NCBI GenBank assembly: GCA_030429735.1 | Contig: JAUIET010000001.1 | Span: 620,001 to 684,000 of the forward strand | Reading direction: 5' to 3' | Length of the DNA: 64,000 nucleotides | Source of the DNA: Gammaproteobacteria bacterium | Lineage (GTDB): Bacteria; Pseudomonadota; Gammaproteobacteria; Pseudomonadales; JAUIET01 | Position numbers and translations under genes: made by a program | In this document: positions 1 through 8,538 of the stretch, piece after piece | How the letters are laid out: the number at the start of each line of letters is the position of its first letter | Position numbering within the stretch: the stretch's first letter is position 1 | Notes under the pieces: model-generated | Seen by the model: the letters and a program-made list of their open reading frames with translations, nothing else | Told to the model about the DNA's origin: nothing | Database searches by the model: none

Positions 1-979
1 CGTTAGAAGAATCAATCTCGGCTTCAACCGCGGGCAATAAGCTGCTCATGCCCGCAAGCGTTCCAAGATTAATGGCGTTTGCACGGTCCAACCCGTTTTT
101 ATACGCATCAAGCGCTAACAAGGCGCCCGCCCTGTTCGAGCTACCGCAATGCAGAAACACGGGCCCTTTGGTTTTATCAAGTATCGCTCGAAGGCGCTGG
201 CTGTTGCTGAACGTAATATCTTTGGCGCCTGCAATGGGGAGGCTTTCGTATTGCAGGCCCAATTGTCGCACGGCTTCTGCCTCGTTGAAGGAAGATTCGT
301 CCGTAGTGCGCAGATTAATGACAGTAGCAATTCCCTGCGTTTTCAACTGGGCTATTTGCTCTTCGCTCGGTTGCCCCCCCACCCACAGTTCCTTGCTGAT
401 CATTGCCAGGTTTCTGATCGCCGAAGAGTCTTCACTACTGATTTGCCGCTCTACGCTGAACATGCCCCTGAGCTCACCCAGTGAGTAACCGGTTGCGGTG
501 TCAAACGGGTAGCTGGCTTGCAACTGGTTCGACACTTCCGGCGCAAGGTCGGTTCCATGACACGACAGGCAAAGGCCGTCTGTTCGAATTGCCTCTGCGT
601 ACACAGAGACGCCGTCACGTGAGTCGTCGAAATACACGTTTGAGCCGTACGGATTGTTGGCGAAGAACTCCAGTATGCTGGCCTGCGACTCGGAAGCTTC
701 GTTTAAGGGGTTTCGCGTACGATCACTGACACGTTGAAGTTTCACGCCATGTGTTCTCGACAAGCGAGACGCAATTAGCGGCGCCTGTTCGGCACAAACC
801 GAGACCGCGCTGGCTGCACCACCCTTGTTGATCGCTGATAGCAGTTCTGATTTCAGCTCCTTTTTAAACTGGCCAACCAGCGCCGCGCTGTGTTGTTTTG
901 TGTCTGTCGCACTGCTTGTCTGGCTTAACCCGACACTCATCAATACTGCAAACAGTAAATCTCCCGCTTTGTTTTTCAT
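1..979 (-). CDS. Periplasmic heme-c (DUF3365) / tyrosine-phosphatase-like fusion, partial
   Basis: The reading frame runs without a stop from the ATG at 979-977 to the window edge, so at least 326 residues are present and the C-terminus is missing. Residues 1-25 look like a cleavable signal peptide. Residues about 30-185 match the DUF3365 (Tll0287-like) heme sensor fold, with a CLSCH c-type heme motif (C137, C140, H141). Residues about 195-326 resemble the DUF442/BLH branch of the tyrosine phosphatase fold, with the loop HCGSSNRAG (C278, R283; Cys-X4-Arg). It starts 7 bases after the SulP stop and is the last visible gene of the sulfide operon. Family knowledge: the DUF442-like domain is fused to persulfide dioxygenase in Blh proteins, so a sulfur-linked role is an inference. 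Real phosphatase activity is unproven. Confidence 0.8.
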   Translation of the reverse strand, partial: MKNKAGDLLFAVLMSVGLSQTSSATDTKQHSAALVGQFKKELKSELLSAINKGGAASAVSVCAEQAPLIASRLSRTHGVKLQRVSDRTRNPLNEASESQASILEFFANNPYGSNVYFDDSRDGVSVYAEAIRTDGLCLSCHGTDLAPEVSNQLQASYPFDTATGYSLGELRGMFSVERQISSEDSSAIRNLAMISKELWVGGQPSEEQIAQLKTQGIATVINLRTTDESSFNEAEAVRQLGLQYESLPIAGAKDITFSNSQRLRAILDKTKGPVFLHCGSSNRAGALLALDAYKNGLDRANAINLGTLAGMSSLLPAVEAEIDSSN

Positions 980-986
980 AGTCTGT

Positions 987-2729
987 CTATTCTCCATGGT
1001 CTGTGTTCAATTGGGCCAATTGCGTATGAGCATCAAACTGCGACAGAAAAAGATTACCGCTCATTCGCGTCAGGAATCGATGTCGTTTCAATGTTCTCAG
1101 GACGGGTCCTTTCACTTCGGATAAATGCAGCTGTACTCCCTGGGCTTTGAGCATGTCATTCATTTGGCCCAGCGTTTCGATTGCACTGAAATCAATTTCG
1201 TTAATAGCCGAACACATCAGCACAACATGTGCAATGCGATCATTGCCAAATACTCTTGCACTCACCCAGTCTTCAAGGTAACTGGCGTTGGCGAAAAACA
1301 AACTTTCGTCCATACGCACAACTAATACATGCGGTAAGGTGTCTACGCGATAATGCCGCACGTTTCTAAAATGTTCGGTGCCGGGCACTCTGCCCACTTC
1401 CGCTATGTGCGGGCGCGAGGTGCGGTACAGGTGAAGCGCTATCGAAACAGCAATTCCGCTGGCAACACCCACTTCCACACCGGAACTTAAGGTCAGTAAA
1501 ATAGTGATCAATACAGCCAGAAAATCACTTCTGGATGTTAGCCAGGTTTTTTTCAAAATACTCAAGTCCACCAGCGACAGCACCGCAACAATGATGGTGG
1601 CAGCGAGCGCTGCTTTTGGCAGGTAATACAAACTCGGTGCGAGAAAAAGCGCGCAAACGGCGATGCCCGCCGCGGTGAATAAACTGGACGCCTGGGTGAG
1701 TGCGCCTGCGTCAAAATTCACTACTGACCGAGAAAATCCTCCCGTTACCGGAAACGCACCAGAGAAGCCCGCGGCCAGGTTGGAAGCCCCCAGGGCAAGC
1801 AGTTCCTGGTCAGGGTTTATTTTCTGTTGGCGCCTGGCTGCCAGTGTTTTACCCACAGACACTGACTCCACGTAGCCGATAACAGAAATCAGGCACGCCG
1901 GGAATAATAACGTTTGAATCAGTTCTGTATCAGGTATAGACAATGCGATACGTGGCAAACCGTTCGGGATGGCGCCAACCACGGCCACGCCGCCTGTATC
2001 AAGTTCAAGCAGTACAACCACCAACAGACTGCTGATGATGATGATCATTGGCGCTACCTTGGCAAACAGTGACGCAGTGCGTGGCGATAACCCTATGTGC
2101 GCCAGGAATTTAGCGGCGTATCTCCGCACCATCACTAGTAGAACCAATACGCTAACGCCCAGTACTGCGGTTGATAGGTTCGCATTGGGCACTGAACGAA
2201 ACAATGCTGGCACCATTTCGGTAAGCGTTCCACCCTCACTCTGAACACCCAGAAGATGCTGCAACTGGCTTAGCGCAATCAGAACACCTGAGGCGGTGAT
2301 AAACCCTGAAATAACCGAATGAGACAGAAAATTGGCAATAAAGCCCATGCGCAGCGCGCCCAAAGCCAGCAGGATGCCACCGGACAGCAAGGCCAATGTA
2401 GAGGCTGCCACAAGGTAGTGCGCTGTTCCACTGTCGGCAACATCCTTCAATGCCATCGCGGTCATCAGGGAGATAACGGCCACCGGGCCTACTGACAGCG
2501 TGCGGCTGCTACCGAACAATGCGTAAGCAATGAGTGGCAATATGCTTGCATACAAGCCCACTTCGGCCGGCACTCCGGCAAGCATTGCGTAGGCCAGTGA
2601 TTGAGGGATCAGCAGCACGGTCACAATCATGGCCGCAATCAAATCGCTTTCACAGCGCTTGCGGTCATAAACCGCCAGCCATTCCATGCATGGCAATGCG
2701 CGGACAAGCCGCGCTCGCAAGGCGCTCAT
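987..2729 (-). CDS. SulP-family anion permease with STAS domain
   Basis: A 580-residue inner-membrane protein of the SulP/SLC26 family. It carries the family's N-terminal signature (YDR, then DLIAAM and IPQSLAYAMLAG) followed by about ten to twelve hydrophobic segments. A C-terminal STAS domain covers roughly the last 130 residues, including the IDFSAIETL loop. SulP proteins move sulfate or other oxyanions and bicarbonate. Placement after a sulfide:quinone reductase suggests handling of the sulfite, thiosulfate or sulfate made by sulfide oxidation (inference). The chosen ATG at 2729 lies 7 bases after the preceding stop. An in-frame ATG at 2765 has an AAAGGG just upstream and would overlap the neighbour; it is the alternative start. 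Confidence 0.9.
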   Translation of the reverse strand: MSALRARLVRALPCMEWLAVYDRKRCESDLIAAMIVTVLLIPQSLAYAMLAGVPAEVGLYASILPLIAYALFGSSRTLSVGPVAVISLMTAMALKDVADSGTAHYLVAASTLALLSGGILLALGALRMGFIANFLSHSVISGFITASGVLIALSQLQHLLGVQSEGGTLTEMVPALFRSVPNANLSTAVLGVSVLVLLVMVRRYAAKFLAHIGLSPRTASLFAKVAPMIIIISSLLVVVLLELDTGGVAVVGAIPNGLPRIALSIPDTELIQTLLFPACLISVIGYVESVSVGKTLAARRQQKINPDQELLALGASNLAAGFSGAFPVTGGFSRSVVNFDAGALTQASSLFTAAGIAVCALFLAPSLYYLPKAALAATIIVAVLSLVDLSILKKTWLTSRSDFLAVLITILLTLSSGVEVGVASGIAVSIALHLYRTSRPHIAEVGRVPGTEHFRNVRHYRVDTLPHVLVVRMDESLFFANASYLEDWVSARVFGNDRIAHVVLMCSAINEIDFSAIETLGQMNDMLKAQGVQLHLSEVKGPVLRTLKRHRFLTRMSGNLFLSQFDAHTQLAQLNTDHGE

Positions 2730-2736
2730 TGGTTTA

Positions 2737-4029
2737 TCACGCGGTACTGGCTGCCAACCACTCATGCCCTTTGAGCATTCCATGCCAGTACAACGGCGGC
2801 AAAAATTGAGCTTTAAGATGCCACGCCAATCGAGTAGGCCGGGTGCCATCGTTTACCCAGCGCGGAAAGGTGGGTGTTACCACCCCGCCATAGGAAAATT
2901 CAGCCAGCACGATCTTGCCGCGCTCAACGGTGAGCGGGCAGGAACCATAACCATCGTAACTGGCTGTTGGCGAGCCACCATTCAGTGCATCGACCACATT
3001 TTGCGCCACAACAGGTGCTTGCTTTCTTGCCGCCGCCATCGTTTTGGCATTCGGAGTATTGGTTACATCACCCAGGCCCCAGACATTGTCAAAGCGCGGG
3101 TGACGCAATGTGTTTGGGTTTACATCACACCAGCCAGCCTCGTCGGCCAACGCGCTCTCGCTTATGAATGCGGGCGCGCACTGCGGCGGGCAGACGTGAA
3201 TCATGTCGAAGTCAATTTTGGTCTCTGTATCTTCGCCATTGCTGTCTTTGCCAGCAAACCACGCGACCTTCTTTGCGCCATCAATGCGCATCAGATTTTG
3301 GGTGTAGTGCACGTTTGCCTTGTACTTATCCATATAAGATTGCAGAGCAGGTACGTAGTCTGACACGCCAAACAAGGCAGCACCGGCATTGAAGAAATGG
3401 ATATTCACGTCGCTGAGTGCGCCCTGCTTATACCAGTGGTCCGCCGACAAATACAGTGCTTTCTGCGGTGCCCCAGCGCACTTAATGGGCATTGGCGGTT
3501 GCGTGAATACTGCGTTACCGCGCTTTAGTTGTTGCACTAACGACCAGGTATAGGGTGCAAGATCGTAGCGGTAGTTGGAGGTTACGCCATTGCTTCCCAG
3601 CGTTTCCTTCAAGCCTTCCACGCCGTCCCAATTCAAGCTCAAACCGGCGGCTACTATTAGCTGCTGATACGCCACTGAGCGGCCGTCGTTGAGCACTACG
3701 GAATTGTCTTCGGTATTGAAGGCGCTAACGCTGGCTTGAATCCACTCGATGTCAGCCGGGATAAGATCCTGCATGCGCCGCTCTGTAGTGGCTGCATCAA
3801 ACACACCACCGCCTACCATTGTCCAGCCGGGTTGATAGTAGTGACGTTCAGCCGGATCAATCAGCGCTATGCGTGTTTGCCGCCGGCGTTTCTTTAGGCT
3901 GGCAGCGGTGGCAAGCCCGGCGGAACCGGCTCCGATGATCACCACATCGAACAAGGGCAGGCCAGCGCCGTGTTGCGAGTGTGTAGATTCCTTTGTGCTA
4001 TGAACACTCGATTGCGTGTTGTTATTCAT
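2737..4029 (-). CDS. sqr: Sulfide:quinone oxidoreductase, SQRDL-like type
   Basis: A 430-residue FAD-dependent disulfide reductase that oxidises sulfide to persulfide and passes electrons to quinone at the inner membrane. The dinucleotide-binding motif GAGSAG is at residues 33-38. Two cysteines in contexts typical of SQRDL-type enzymes are present: C184 in PIKCAGAPQK and C364 in YGSCPL. The second FAD motif, WGLGDVT, lies near residue 317. The C-terminus has the amphipathic, aromatic-rich membrane-anchoring tail of the family. The first 25 residues are polar and unconserved in character. The ATG lies 12 bases after the dioxygenase stop, so the two are co-transcribed. The product, glutathione persulfide, is the substrate of the upstream gene product. 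Confidence 0.93.
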   Translation of the reverse strand: MNNNTQSSVHSTKESTHSQHGAGLPLFDVVIIGAGSAGLATAASLKKRRRQTRIALIDPAERHYYQPGWTMVGGGVFDAATTERRMQDLIPADIEWIQASVSAFNTEDNSVVLNDGRSVAYQQLIVAAGLSLNWDGVEGLKETLGSNGVTSNYRYDLAPYTWSLVQQLKRGNAVFTQPPMPIKCAGAPQKALYLSADHWYKQGALSDVNIHFFNAGAALFGVSDYVPALQSYMDKYKANVHYTQNLMRIDGAKKVAWFAGKDSNGEDTETKIDFDMIHVCPPQCAPAFISESALADEAGWCDVNPNTLRHPRFDNVWGLGDVTNTPNAKTMAAARKQAPVVAQNVVDALNGGSPTASYDGYGSCPLTVERGKIVLAEFSYGGVVTPTFPRWVNDGTRPTRLAWHLKAQFLPPLYWHGMLKGHEWLAASTA

Positions 4030-4041
4030 ATTGTGAAGACC

Positions 4042-4923
4042 TTAGTGTTCAAACAGATTGACTGGCAGTTTTAAATACACGCGGCCGTTGCTTTCCGGCT
4101 CCGGGAGATGACCGGCGCGCATATTGACTTGAAGCGATGGGAGAATCAGCTGTGGTACGTCAAGCGTTTCGTCTCGACGTGTTCGCATCTCAACAAATGC
4201 TTCCTGACTGATGCCCTGGTGCACGTGAATATTGTCTGCGCGCTGTGCCTTCACGGTAGTTTCGTATTCCAGTGCGCGGCCATCCGGGCGGTAGTCATGG
4301 CACATGAACAGGCGATAGTCTTCGGGTAAGGCCAGAATCTTCTGGATAGAATTGTACAGTGTTGCCGCATCGCCGCCGGGGAAATCTGCGCGCGCCGTGC
4401 CGCTGTCAGGCATAAACAGAGTGTCACCAACAAATACCGCGTCACCCAGAATATGCGTCATGCAGGCGGGTGTGTGGCCGGGCGTATGTATAGCCTGACA
4501 TACCATGTCGCCCACCTGGTAGTGATCGCCATCTTTAAACAACTGGTCAAACTGCCGACCGTCACGCGCGAAATCCGGGCCCTCGTTGTAGATCAAACCA
4601 AAGGTTTGCTGCACCACGGTGATCTTGGCGCCAATGCCGATTTTTCCACCCAGCTGCTGCTGTATATAAGGGGCTGCAGACATATGGTCGGCGTGAACAT
4701 GGGTTTCAATAAGCCAGTCGAGGGTGAGCTCATTATTGCGTACATACTCGATAATGGAGTCGGCACCCGCATAGGCAGTATGGCCACTGGCCTGGTCAAA
4801 CTCCATTACGGAATCAATGATGGCGCAATGCGTGCTGTCGGGGTCCTTCACCACGTAGCTGAATGTGCTGGATCCTTTGTCAAAAAACGGCGTAACGGTT
4901 GGGGGTCGTTCTGATCTCTTCAT
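4042..4923 (-). CDS. pdo: Persulfide dioxygenase (MBL fold, ETHE1-like)
   Basis: A 293-residue metallo-beta-lactamase-fold dioxygenase that oxidises glutathione persulfide to sulfite. Metal ligands are visible: THVHADH at residues 74-80, HTPGH at 146-150, GDTLF with D167, and H209 in CHDY. Length and motifs fit the bacterial PDO group lacking a rhodanese domain. I chose the ATG at 4923, giving the start MKRSERPP, because family members begin there. An in-frame ATG at 5007 would read through the sigma54 promoter and adds unfamiliar sequence. It is the first gene of the leftward operon with the quinone reductase and SulP. It lies 34 bases downstream of the predicted transcription start. Confidence 0.92.
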   Translation of the reverse strand: MKRSERPPTVTPFFDKGSSTFSYVVKDPDSTHCAIIDSVMEFDQASGHTAYAGADSIIEYVRNNELTLDWLIETHVHADHMSAAPYIQQQLGGKIGIGAKITVVQQTFGLIYNEGPDFARDGRQFDQLFKDGDHYQVGDMVCQAIHTPGHTPACMTHILGDAVFVGDTLFMPDSGTARADFPGGDAATLYNSIQKILALPEDYRLFMCHDYRPDGRALEYETTVKAQRADNIHVHQGISQEAFVEMRTRRDETLDVPQLILPSLQVNMRAGHLPEPESNGRVYLKLPVNLFEH

Positions 4924-4967
4924 GGTCTTGCAGCTTGTTGTTGGCGGTAGTGCTTCCCACACTTGAT

Positions 4968-4983
4968 AGCAGAAACTGTGCCA
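4968..4983 (-). promoter_or_regulatory. Sigma54 (-24/-12) promoter of the sulfide operon
   Basis: Read on the minus strand this is TGGCACAGTTTCTGCT. It matches the sigma54 consensus TGGCAC-N5-TTGC at every position except one T in the -12 element, with the invariant GG and GC ten bases apart. Transcription would start near 4957, about 34 bases before the dioxygenase ATG. The divergent neighbour encodes a sigma54 activator, which strongly supports this call. Confidence 0.85.
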
Positions 4984-5078
4984 TTCGTCGTGACAGCCCC
5001 AAACCATTGATATTTATAATATTATTTTTTTCTTTGCGGCCGCCTCGCTGCCCTGAACCACGCATTTATGACATAATT

Positions 5079-5111
5079 GACAAGTGTTTTGCCATTTATG
5101 GCAAACTTGTC
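5079..5111. promoter_or_regulatory. Inverted repeat, likely FisR binding site
   Basis: The core TTTGCCAT-TT-ATGGCAAA (5088-5105) is a perfect 8-bp inverted repeat. Imperfect outer arms GACAAG and CTTGTC extend it to 5079-5111. It lies about 100 bases upstream of the sigma54 promoter and 25 bases before the fisR start. That is a normal place for an enhancer element that could also autoregulate fisR. The site is seen directly; its assignment to FisR is inference. Confidence 0.6.
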
Positions 5112-5135
5112 CCTTCGCACTACCTTAGAGGCTTT

Positions 5136-6452
5136 ATGACACTTCTGGCCACCGACCGGGAAATTCCCATCGAGCTTGCATTGATGCTTGAAGGCTATGA
5201 CTGCCCGGCCATTCTTGTGTCAGACAGGTACAGGATTCTCGCCACCAATCAATTGTATGCCGACCAGTTTGGTGCGCTTGCCGACCAGCCTGGCGGGCAC
5301 TGCTTCGAGGTTTCACATGGCTATTCCGTGCCCTGTGATCAGGCAGGTGAGTCCTGCCCGCTGGCCAGCGCGCAGCAGTCAGGGCATCGTGAGCGTGTGC
5401 TGCACATCCACCAGACACCACGGGGCCGGGAGCACGTTGATGTTGAACTGTTGCCCATCAAGGACAAAGCAGGAAAGCTGGCGTTTTTTGTGGAATTACT
5501 GCGCGCCGTACCGATGGCCAGCACGCAAATTTCTCAAGACAAAATGGTTGGCTCGTCGAGTGCGTTTACTCAAGCCGTAAGCCATATCACGCGCGTGAGT
5601 CAGTCAGATGCGGCGGTGCTGCTGTCGGGCGAGTCGGGCACGGGTAAGGAACTGGCCGCTAAAGCAATACACGACGCCAGCTCGCGCAGCCATAACCCGA
5701 TTGTGACGCTGGAGTGCGCCGGCCTGAGCGAGGCCTTGTTTGAAAGCGAGTTGTTCGGGCATGTTAAAGGCTCATTCACCGGTGCGGTTTCGAACAAAAC
5801 AGGGTTGGTGGAGCTTGCCAATGGCGGCACACTGTTTCTGGATGAGATTGGTGATGTGCCGCTGTCCTTGCAGGTGAAATTACTGCGCTTGCTTGAAAGC
5901 CAGACTTATAGGCCGGTAGGCAGCGCTGAAACAAAGTCGTCAGACTTCCGGCTGATATCGGCAAGTCATATGAACCTTTCGGAACTGGTAAGCCGTGGAG
6001 AGTTTCGCCAGGACCTCTACTATCGGATCAACGTGTTTCCGATTCATATGCCGAGCTTGAGAGAGCGCAAGGAAGACATCCCCTTACTGGCCGCAACCAT
6101 CTTGCATAAACTAAGCCCCAATAAGGAATATCATTTTACCGAACCGGCAATGGTGGCCCTCAAGAACTACACCTTTCCCGGAAACATTCGTGAATTGCGC
6201 AATATATTGAATCGGGCGCTGTTGTGGTCTGATACGAATATTATTGAAGAGAGAGTGATTCAACAGTGCCTGACAGAAGATAACACACCGCCTGCCAATG
6301 CTGTTGACAAGCAGTGGACGACACTGAAGCGCAATGAATCAGATTACCTTGCCAGGTTAATGGAACATTGCAACGGCAATAAGGAAAAAGCTGCAAACAT
6401 TGCCGGTATCAGCACGCGCTCGCTGTATCGAAAGCTGTCCAATACTGAATAG
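5136..6452 (+). CDS. fisR: FisR, sulfane-sulfur-responsive sigma54 activator
   Basis: A 438-residue enhancer-binding protein. The N-terminal sensor (about 1-125) carries C56, C67 and C74 in the C-X10-C-X6-C spacing known for the polysulfide-sensing cysteines of FisR. The AAA+ domain (about 136-365) has Walker A GESGTGKE at 165-172, the sigma54 contact motif GSFTGA at 212-217 (a variant of GAFTGA) and Walker B FLDEIGD. A Fis-type helix-turn-helix (about 405-436) ends the protein. The ATG at 5136 is chosen because AGAGG lies 4-5 bases upstream and the sensor starts just after it; the longer upstream frame covers the operator and promoter. It diverges from, and should activate, the sulfide operon. 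Confidence 0.92.
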   Translation: MTLLATDREIPIELALMLEGYDCPAILVSDRYRILATNQLYADQFGALADQPGGHCFEVSHGYSVPCDQAGESCPLASAQQSGHRERVLHIHQTPRGREHVDVELLPIKDKAGKLAFFVELLRAVPMASTQISQDKMVGSSSAFTQAVSHITRVSQSDAAVLLSGESGTGKELAAKAIHDASSRSHNPIVTLECAGLSEALFESELFGHVKGSFTGAVSNKTGLVELANGGTLFLDEIGDVPLSLQVKLLRLLESQTYRPVGSAETKSSDFRLISASHMNLSELVSRGEFRQDLYYRINVFPIHMPSLRERKEDIPLLAATILHKLSPNKEYHFTEPAMVALKNYTFPGNIRELRNILNRALLWSDTNIIEERVIQQCLTEDNTPPANAVDKQWTTLKRNESDYLARLMEHCNGNKEKAANIAGISTRSLYRKLSNTE

Positions 6453-6591
6453 CCCCGCCGTTGGCTTTAAACCATCCGCATATGGATTTTAGCCTTCCGT
6501 ACTTTTACACTAGTCGATGTACCGTCCTGAATTTTTCTGAACTTTTGCCGGGGTCTGAAGTTCAAATTCGTACATTGTATTTAGCCCGTTT

Positions 6592-7557
6592 ATGGACACG
6601 CGCTCAGATTTAGCAAACAAGAACGCAAGCGCAGCGCTTGCTCAGAAACAATCACTGCCCAAATTGGCAGATTGGCCGGTCGCGTTTGCGCTTGGTCTTC
6701 TCAAGCTGCTTAGTCGCGTTCCGTTTCCGCTTAATATTCGCATTGGAAAACGCTTTGGCGCATTGCTGTACCGCATACCCAGCCGGCGAAAGCGTATTGT
6801 GCTGACCAATCTGAAACTGTGTTTCCCTGAACTGAGCGAGCCTGAAAGACAGGCGTTCTGCAAGCAAGTGATTGAGAACTATGGCGCAGGAATGGTGGAA
6901 ACAGCCATGGCCTGGTGGGCAGACAAAGAACGGCTTTACAAGCTGGTTGACATTGAAGGCCTGGAATTACTCGAGGCGGCGCAACAACAAGGTAAAGGCG
7001 TTTTGCTGTTGGGCGCTCACTTCACCACGCTTGATCTGGGTGCTGCATTTGCAGCCAAATACTTTGATTACTCGCTGGTATACAAGCCACAGCGAAACGA
7101 GTATTTTGACCGCGCCATGGCCAATGGCCGGCGCCGTCACGCCACCACTAACATCAAAAAAACCGAGCTAAGAAAACTGATCAAGACTATTCGTGATGGC
7201 AATATTGTGTGGTACGCGCCGGATCAGGACGATGGCATGAAAAACTCTGTATTCGCTCCGTTTTTTGGTCAGCAAGCCGCCACACTGACTGCCACCGCCA
7301 ACCTTGCCCGCTTAACGGGCGCGCCGGTTCTTATGTTTGGTCAGCACAGAAACAAGGACGACTCCGGTTACGTGATGCGCATCACCGGGCCGCTGAACAA
7401 CTTCCCAAGCGGTGACGAGGTAGCTGATGCTAGCGCGGTGAATAAATTGATTGAAGACGCTGTCAGGCACACTCCTACCCAGTATTACTGGTTTCACCGG
7501 CGTTTTAAAACGCAGCCCGATCAAGCCAGAGGTGCACTTTATGATGGATACAGCTGA
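6592..7557 (+). CDS. LpxL/LpxM-family lipid A (or ornithine-type) acyltransferase
   Basis: A 321-residue member of the lysophospholipid/lipid A acyltransferase family. The catalytic HX4D is at H143-D148 in GAHFTTLD, where most LpxL proteins have HX4E. The family blocks YAPDQD and YWFHRRFK are also present. A hydrophobic N-terminal segment around residues 28-45 should anchor it to the inner membrane, as in Kdo2-lipid IVA acyltransferases. The start has no clear Shine-Dalgarno. It is a single gene between fisR and the DUF3348 operon. The acyl donor and exact acceptor cannot be read from the sequence. Confidence 0.85.
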   Translation: MDTRSDLANKNASAALAQKQSLPKLADWPVAFALGLLKLLSRVPFPLNIRIGKRFGALLYRIPSRRKRIVLTNLKLCFPELSEPERQAFCKQVIENYGAGMVETAMAWWADKERLYKLVDIEGLELLEAAQQQGKGVLLLGAHFTTLDLGAAFAAKYFDYSLVYKPQRNEYFDRAMANGRRRHATTNIKKTELRKLIKTIRDGNIVWYAPDQDDGMKNSVFAPFFGQQAATLTATANLARLTGAPVLMFGQHRNKDDSGYVMRITGPLNNFPSGDEVADASAVNKLIEDAVRHTPTQYYWFHRRFKTQPDQARGALYDGYS

Positions 7558-7676
7558 TTCTACCTGTTAGACGGTTGGGCTCGTTGGCGTTGTCTGAATT
7601 GGCGCGGTAAACCGCATTGATCTGCTTTGTAGTACCTTTCTAATCAGTCACGACCCGAATCCTTAGCAAATTCACC

Positions 7677-7729
7677 GGGCTTCAACAAGCCCTGATCAGC
7701 CTTGAATATCACCTTAAAATCACGATAAT
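7677..7729 (+). promoter_or_regulatory. Hairpin plus sigma70-like promoter before the DUF3348 operon
   Basis: GGGCTT-CAAC-AAGCCC (7677-7692) forms a 6-bp stem and is followed at once by the palindrome CTGATCAG (7692-7699). Next come TTGAAT (7702-7707), a 16-base spacer and GATAAT (7724-7729), a fair sigma70 promoter pair. The operon ATG is about 75 bases after the expected start site. The hairpin could be an operator or the end of the upstream transcript. It has no T-run. Confidence 0.4.
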
Positions 7730-7809
7730 AGAACCCGGCCCGGCGCCAGTCACACCTCCTCGATTCCACTGCTGTTTCGTGCTGGTATCACCTTTGTTTG
7801 CGACAATTT

Positions 7810-8538
7810 ATGACCAATACCGCAGCGCTTGATTTCCGCGGTTCTCAGATGATTCGCTTTCTGGATGAGCTGCATATCACTGATGAACCGGTGTCTCCAG
7901 AGCGATTCTCCGGGCGCTTGGCCCAGCTCATTGATTTGTCGCACTCGGTCAAAATTTCGATCGCCCACACTGACATGGGCCGAATGGAGTTCGAGCCGTT
8001 CGACAACTCTTTCGACACGGCCAGAAACGAAGTAATGCGCGTGCACGCCGACACCGTCGATATTATTGTGAAAGCCTTCACCGACCACCAGGGCAGCACT
8101 CGGCTGAAAGCGCCAAAACGTGAACGGCTCAACAATGATTCGCCCAAAGAGGCGATAAAGCCTTTTCTGAGTTTCTATGTGTATTACCAGCGTATGCTGG
8201 ACAGCAAGCTGAATAATCTGCGCGAATACATCCGAAGTTGCGCCTCGGGCTTGTCGGTTAAGCTGGCGCAACTGGCCAAGCTGGATGAGGTGCTGGCCGA
8301 CACACTGGCCGCGCACGAGCGAAAATCCTTCGCGCAAGTACCGATTTTGCTTGAGCGCCGTTTCAGCGCGCAATTGCAACGCACGCAAGCCGCGCAGCTG
8401 GATGAGCTGCACACCTCGTTTTGCCGCGACTTGCAGGCCTTGTTACTCGCGGAACTGGAAGTACGCATGCTACCGGTTCTTGGCCTGATTGAATCAATAG
8501 AAGCCGAAGCTTACACCCAACAGATGACCACTCAATGA
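7810..8538 (+). CDS. DUF3348 family protein
   Basis: A 242-residue, soluble-looking protein with no signal peptide or membrane segment, recognised by length, context and general sequence as DUF3348. It is rich in charged and helical stretches (about 125-235), which suggests a helical bundle or coiled-coil adaptor. The function is unknown. The ATG at 7810 is preferred over a TTG at 7798; neither has a good Shine-Dalgarno. It is the first gene of the four-gene operon and overlaps the next gene by 4 bases, so it is translationally coupled. The gene order DUF3348, DUF802, OmpA, DUF2894 is a recurring one in proteobacteria from memory, which supports the label. Confidence 0.75.
   Translation: MTNTAALDFRGSQMIRFLDELHITDEPVSPERFSGRLAQLIDLSHSVKISIAHTDMGRMEFEPFDNSFDTARNEVMRVHADTVDIIVKAFTDHQGSTRLKAPKRERLNNDSPKEAIKPFLSFYVYYQRMLDSKLNNLREYIRSCASGLSVKLAQLAKLDEVLADTLAAHERKSFAQVPILLERRFSAQLQRTQAAQLDELHTSFCRDLQALLLAELEVRMLPVLGLIESIEAEAYTQQMTTQ

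Noticed and set aside
2686-3363. Long open frame on the plus strand inside the quinone reductase gene
   Set aside because: It is antisense to a gene with clear FAD and cysteine motifs and has no recognisable domain.
7750-8412. 220-residue open frame antisense to the DUF3348 gene
   Set aside because: It runs against a tightly coupled operon and shows no domain or ribosome binding site.
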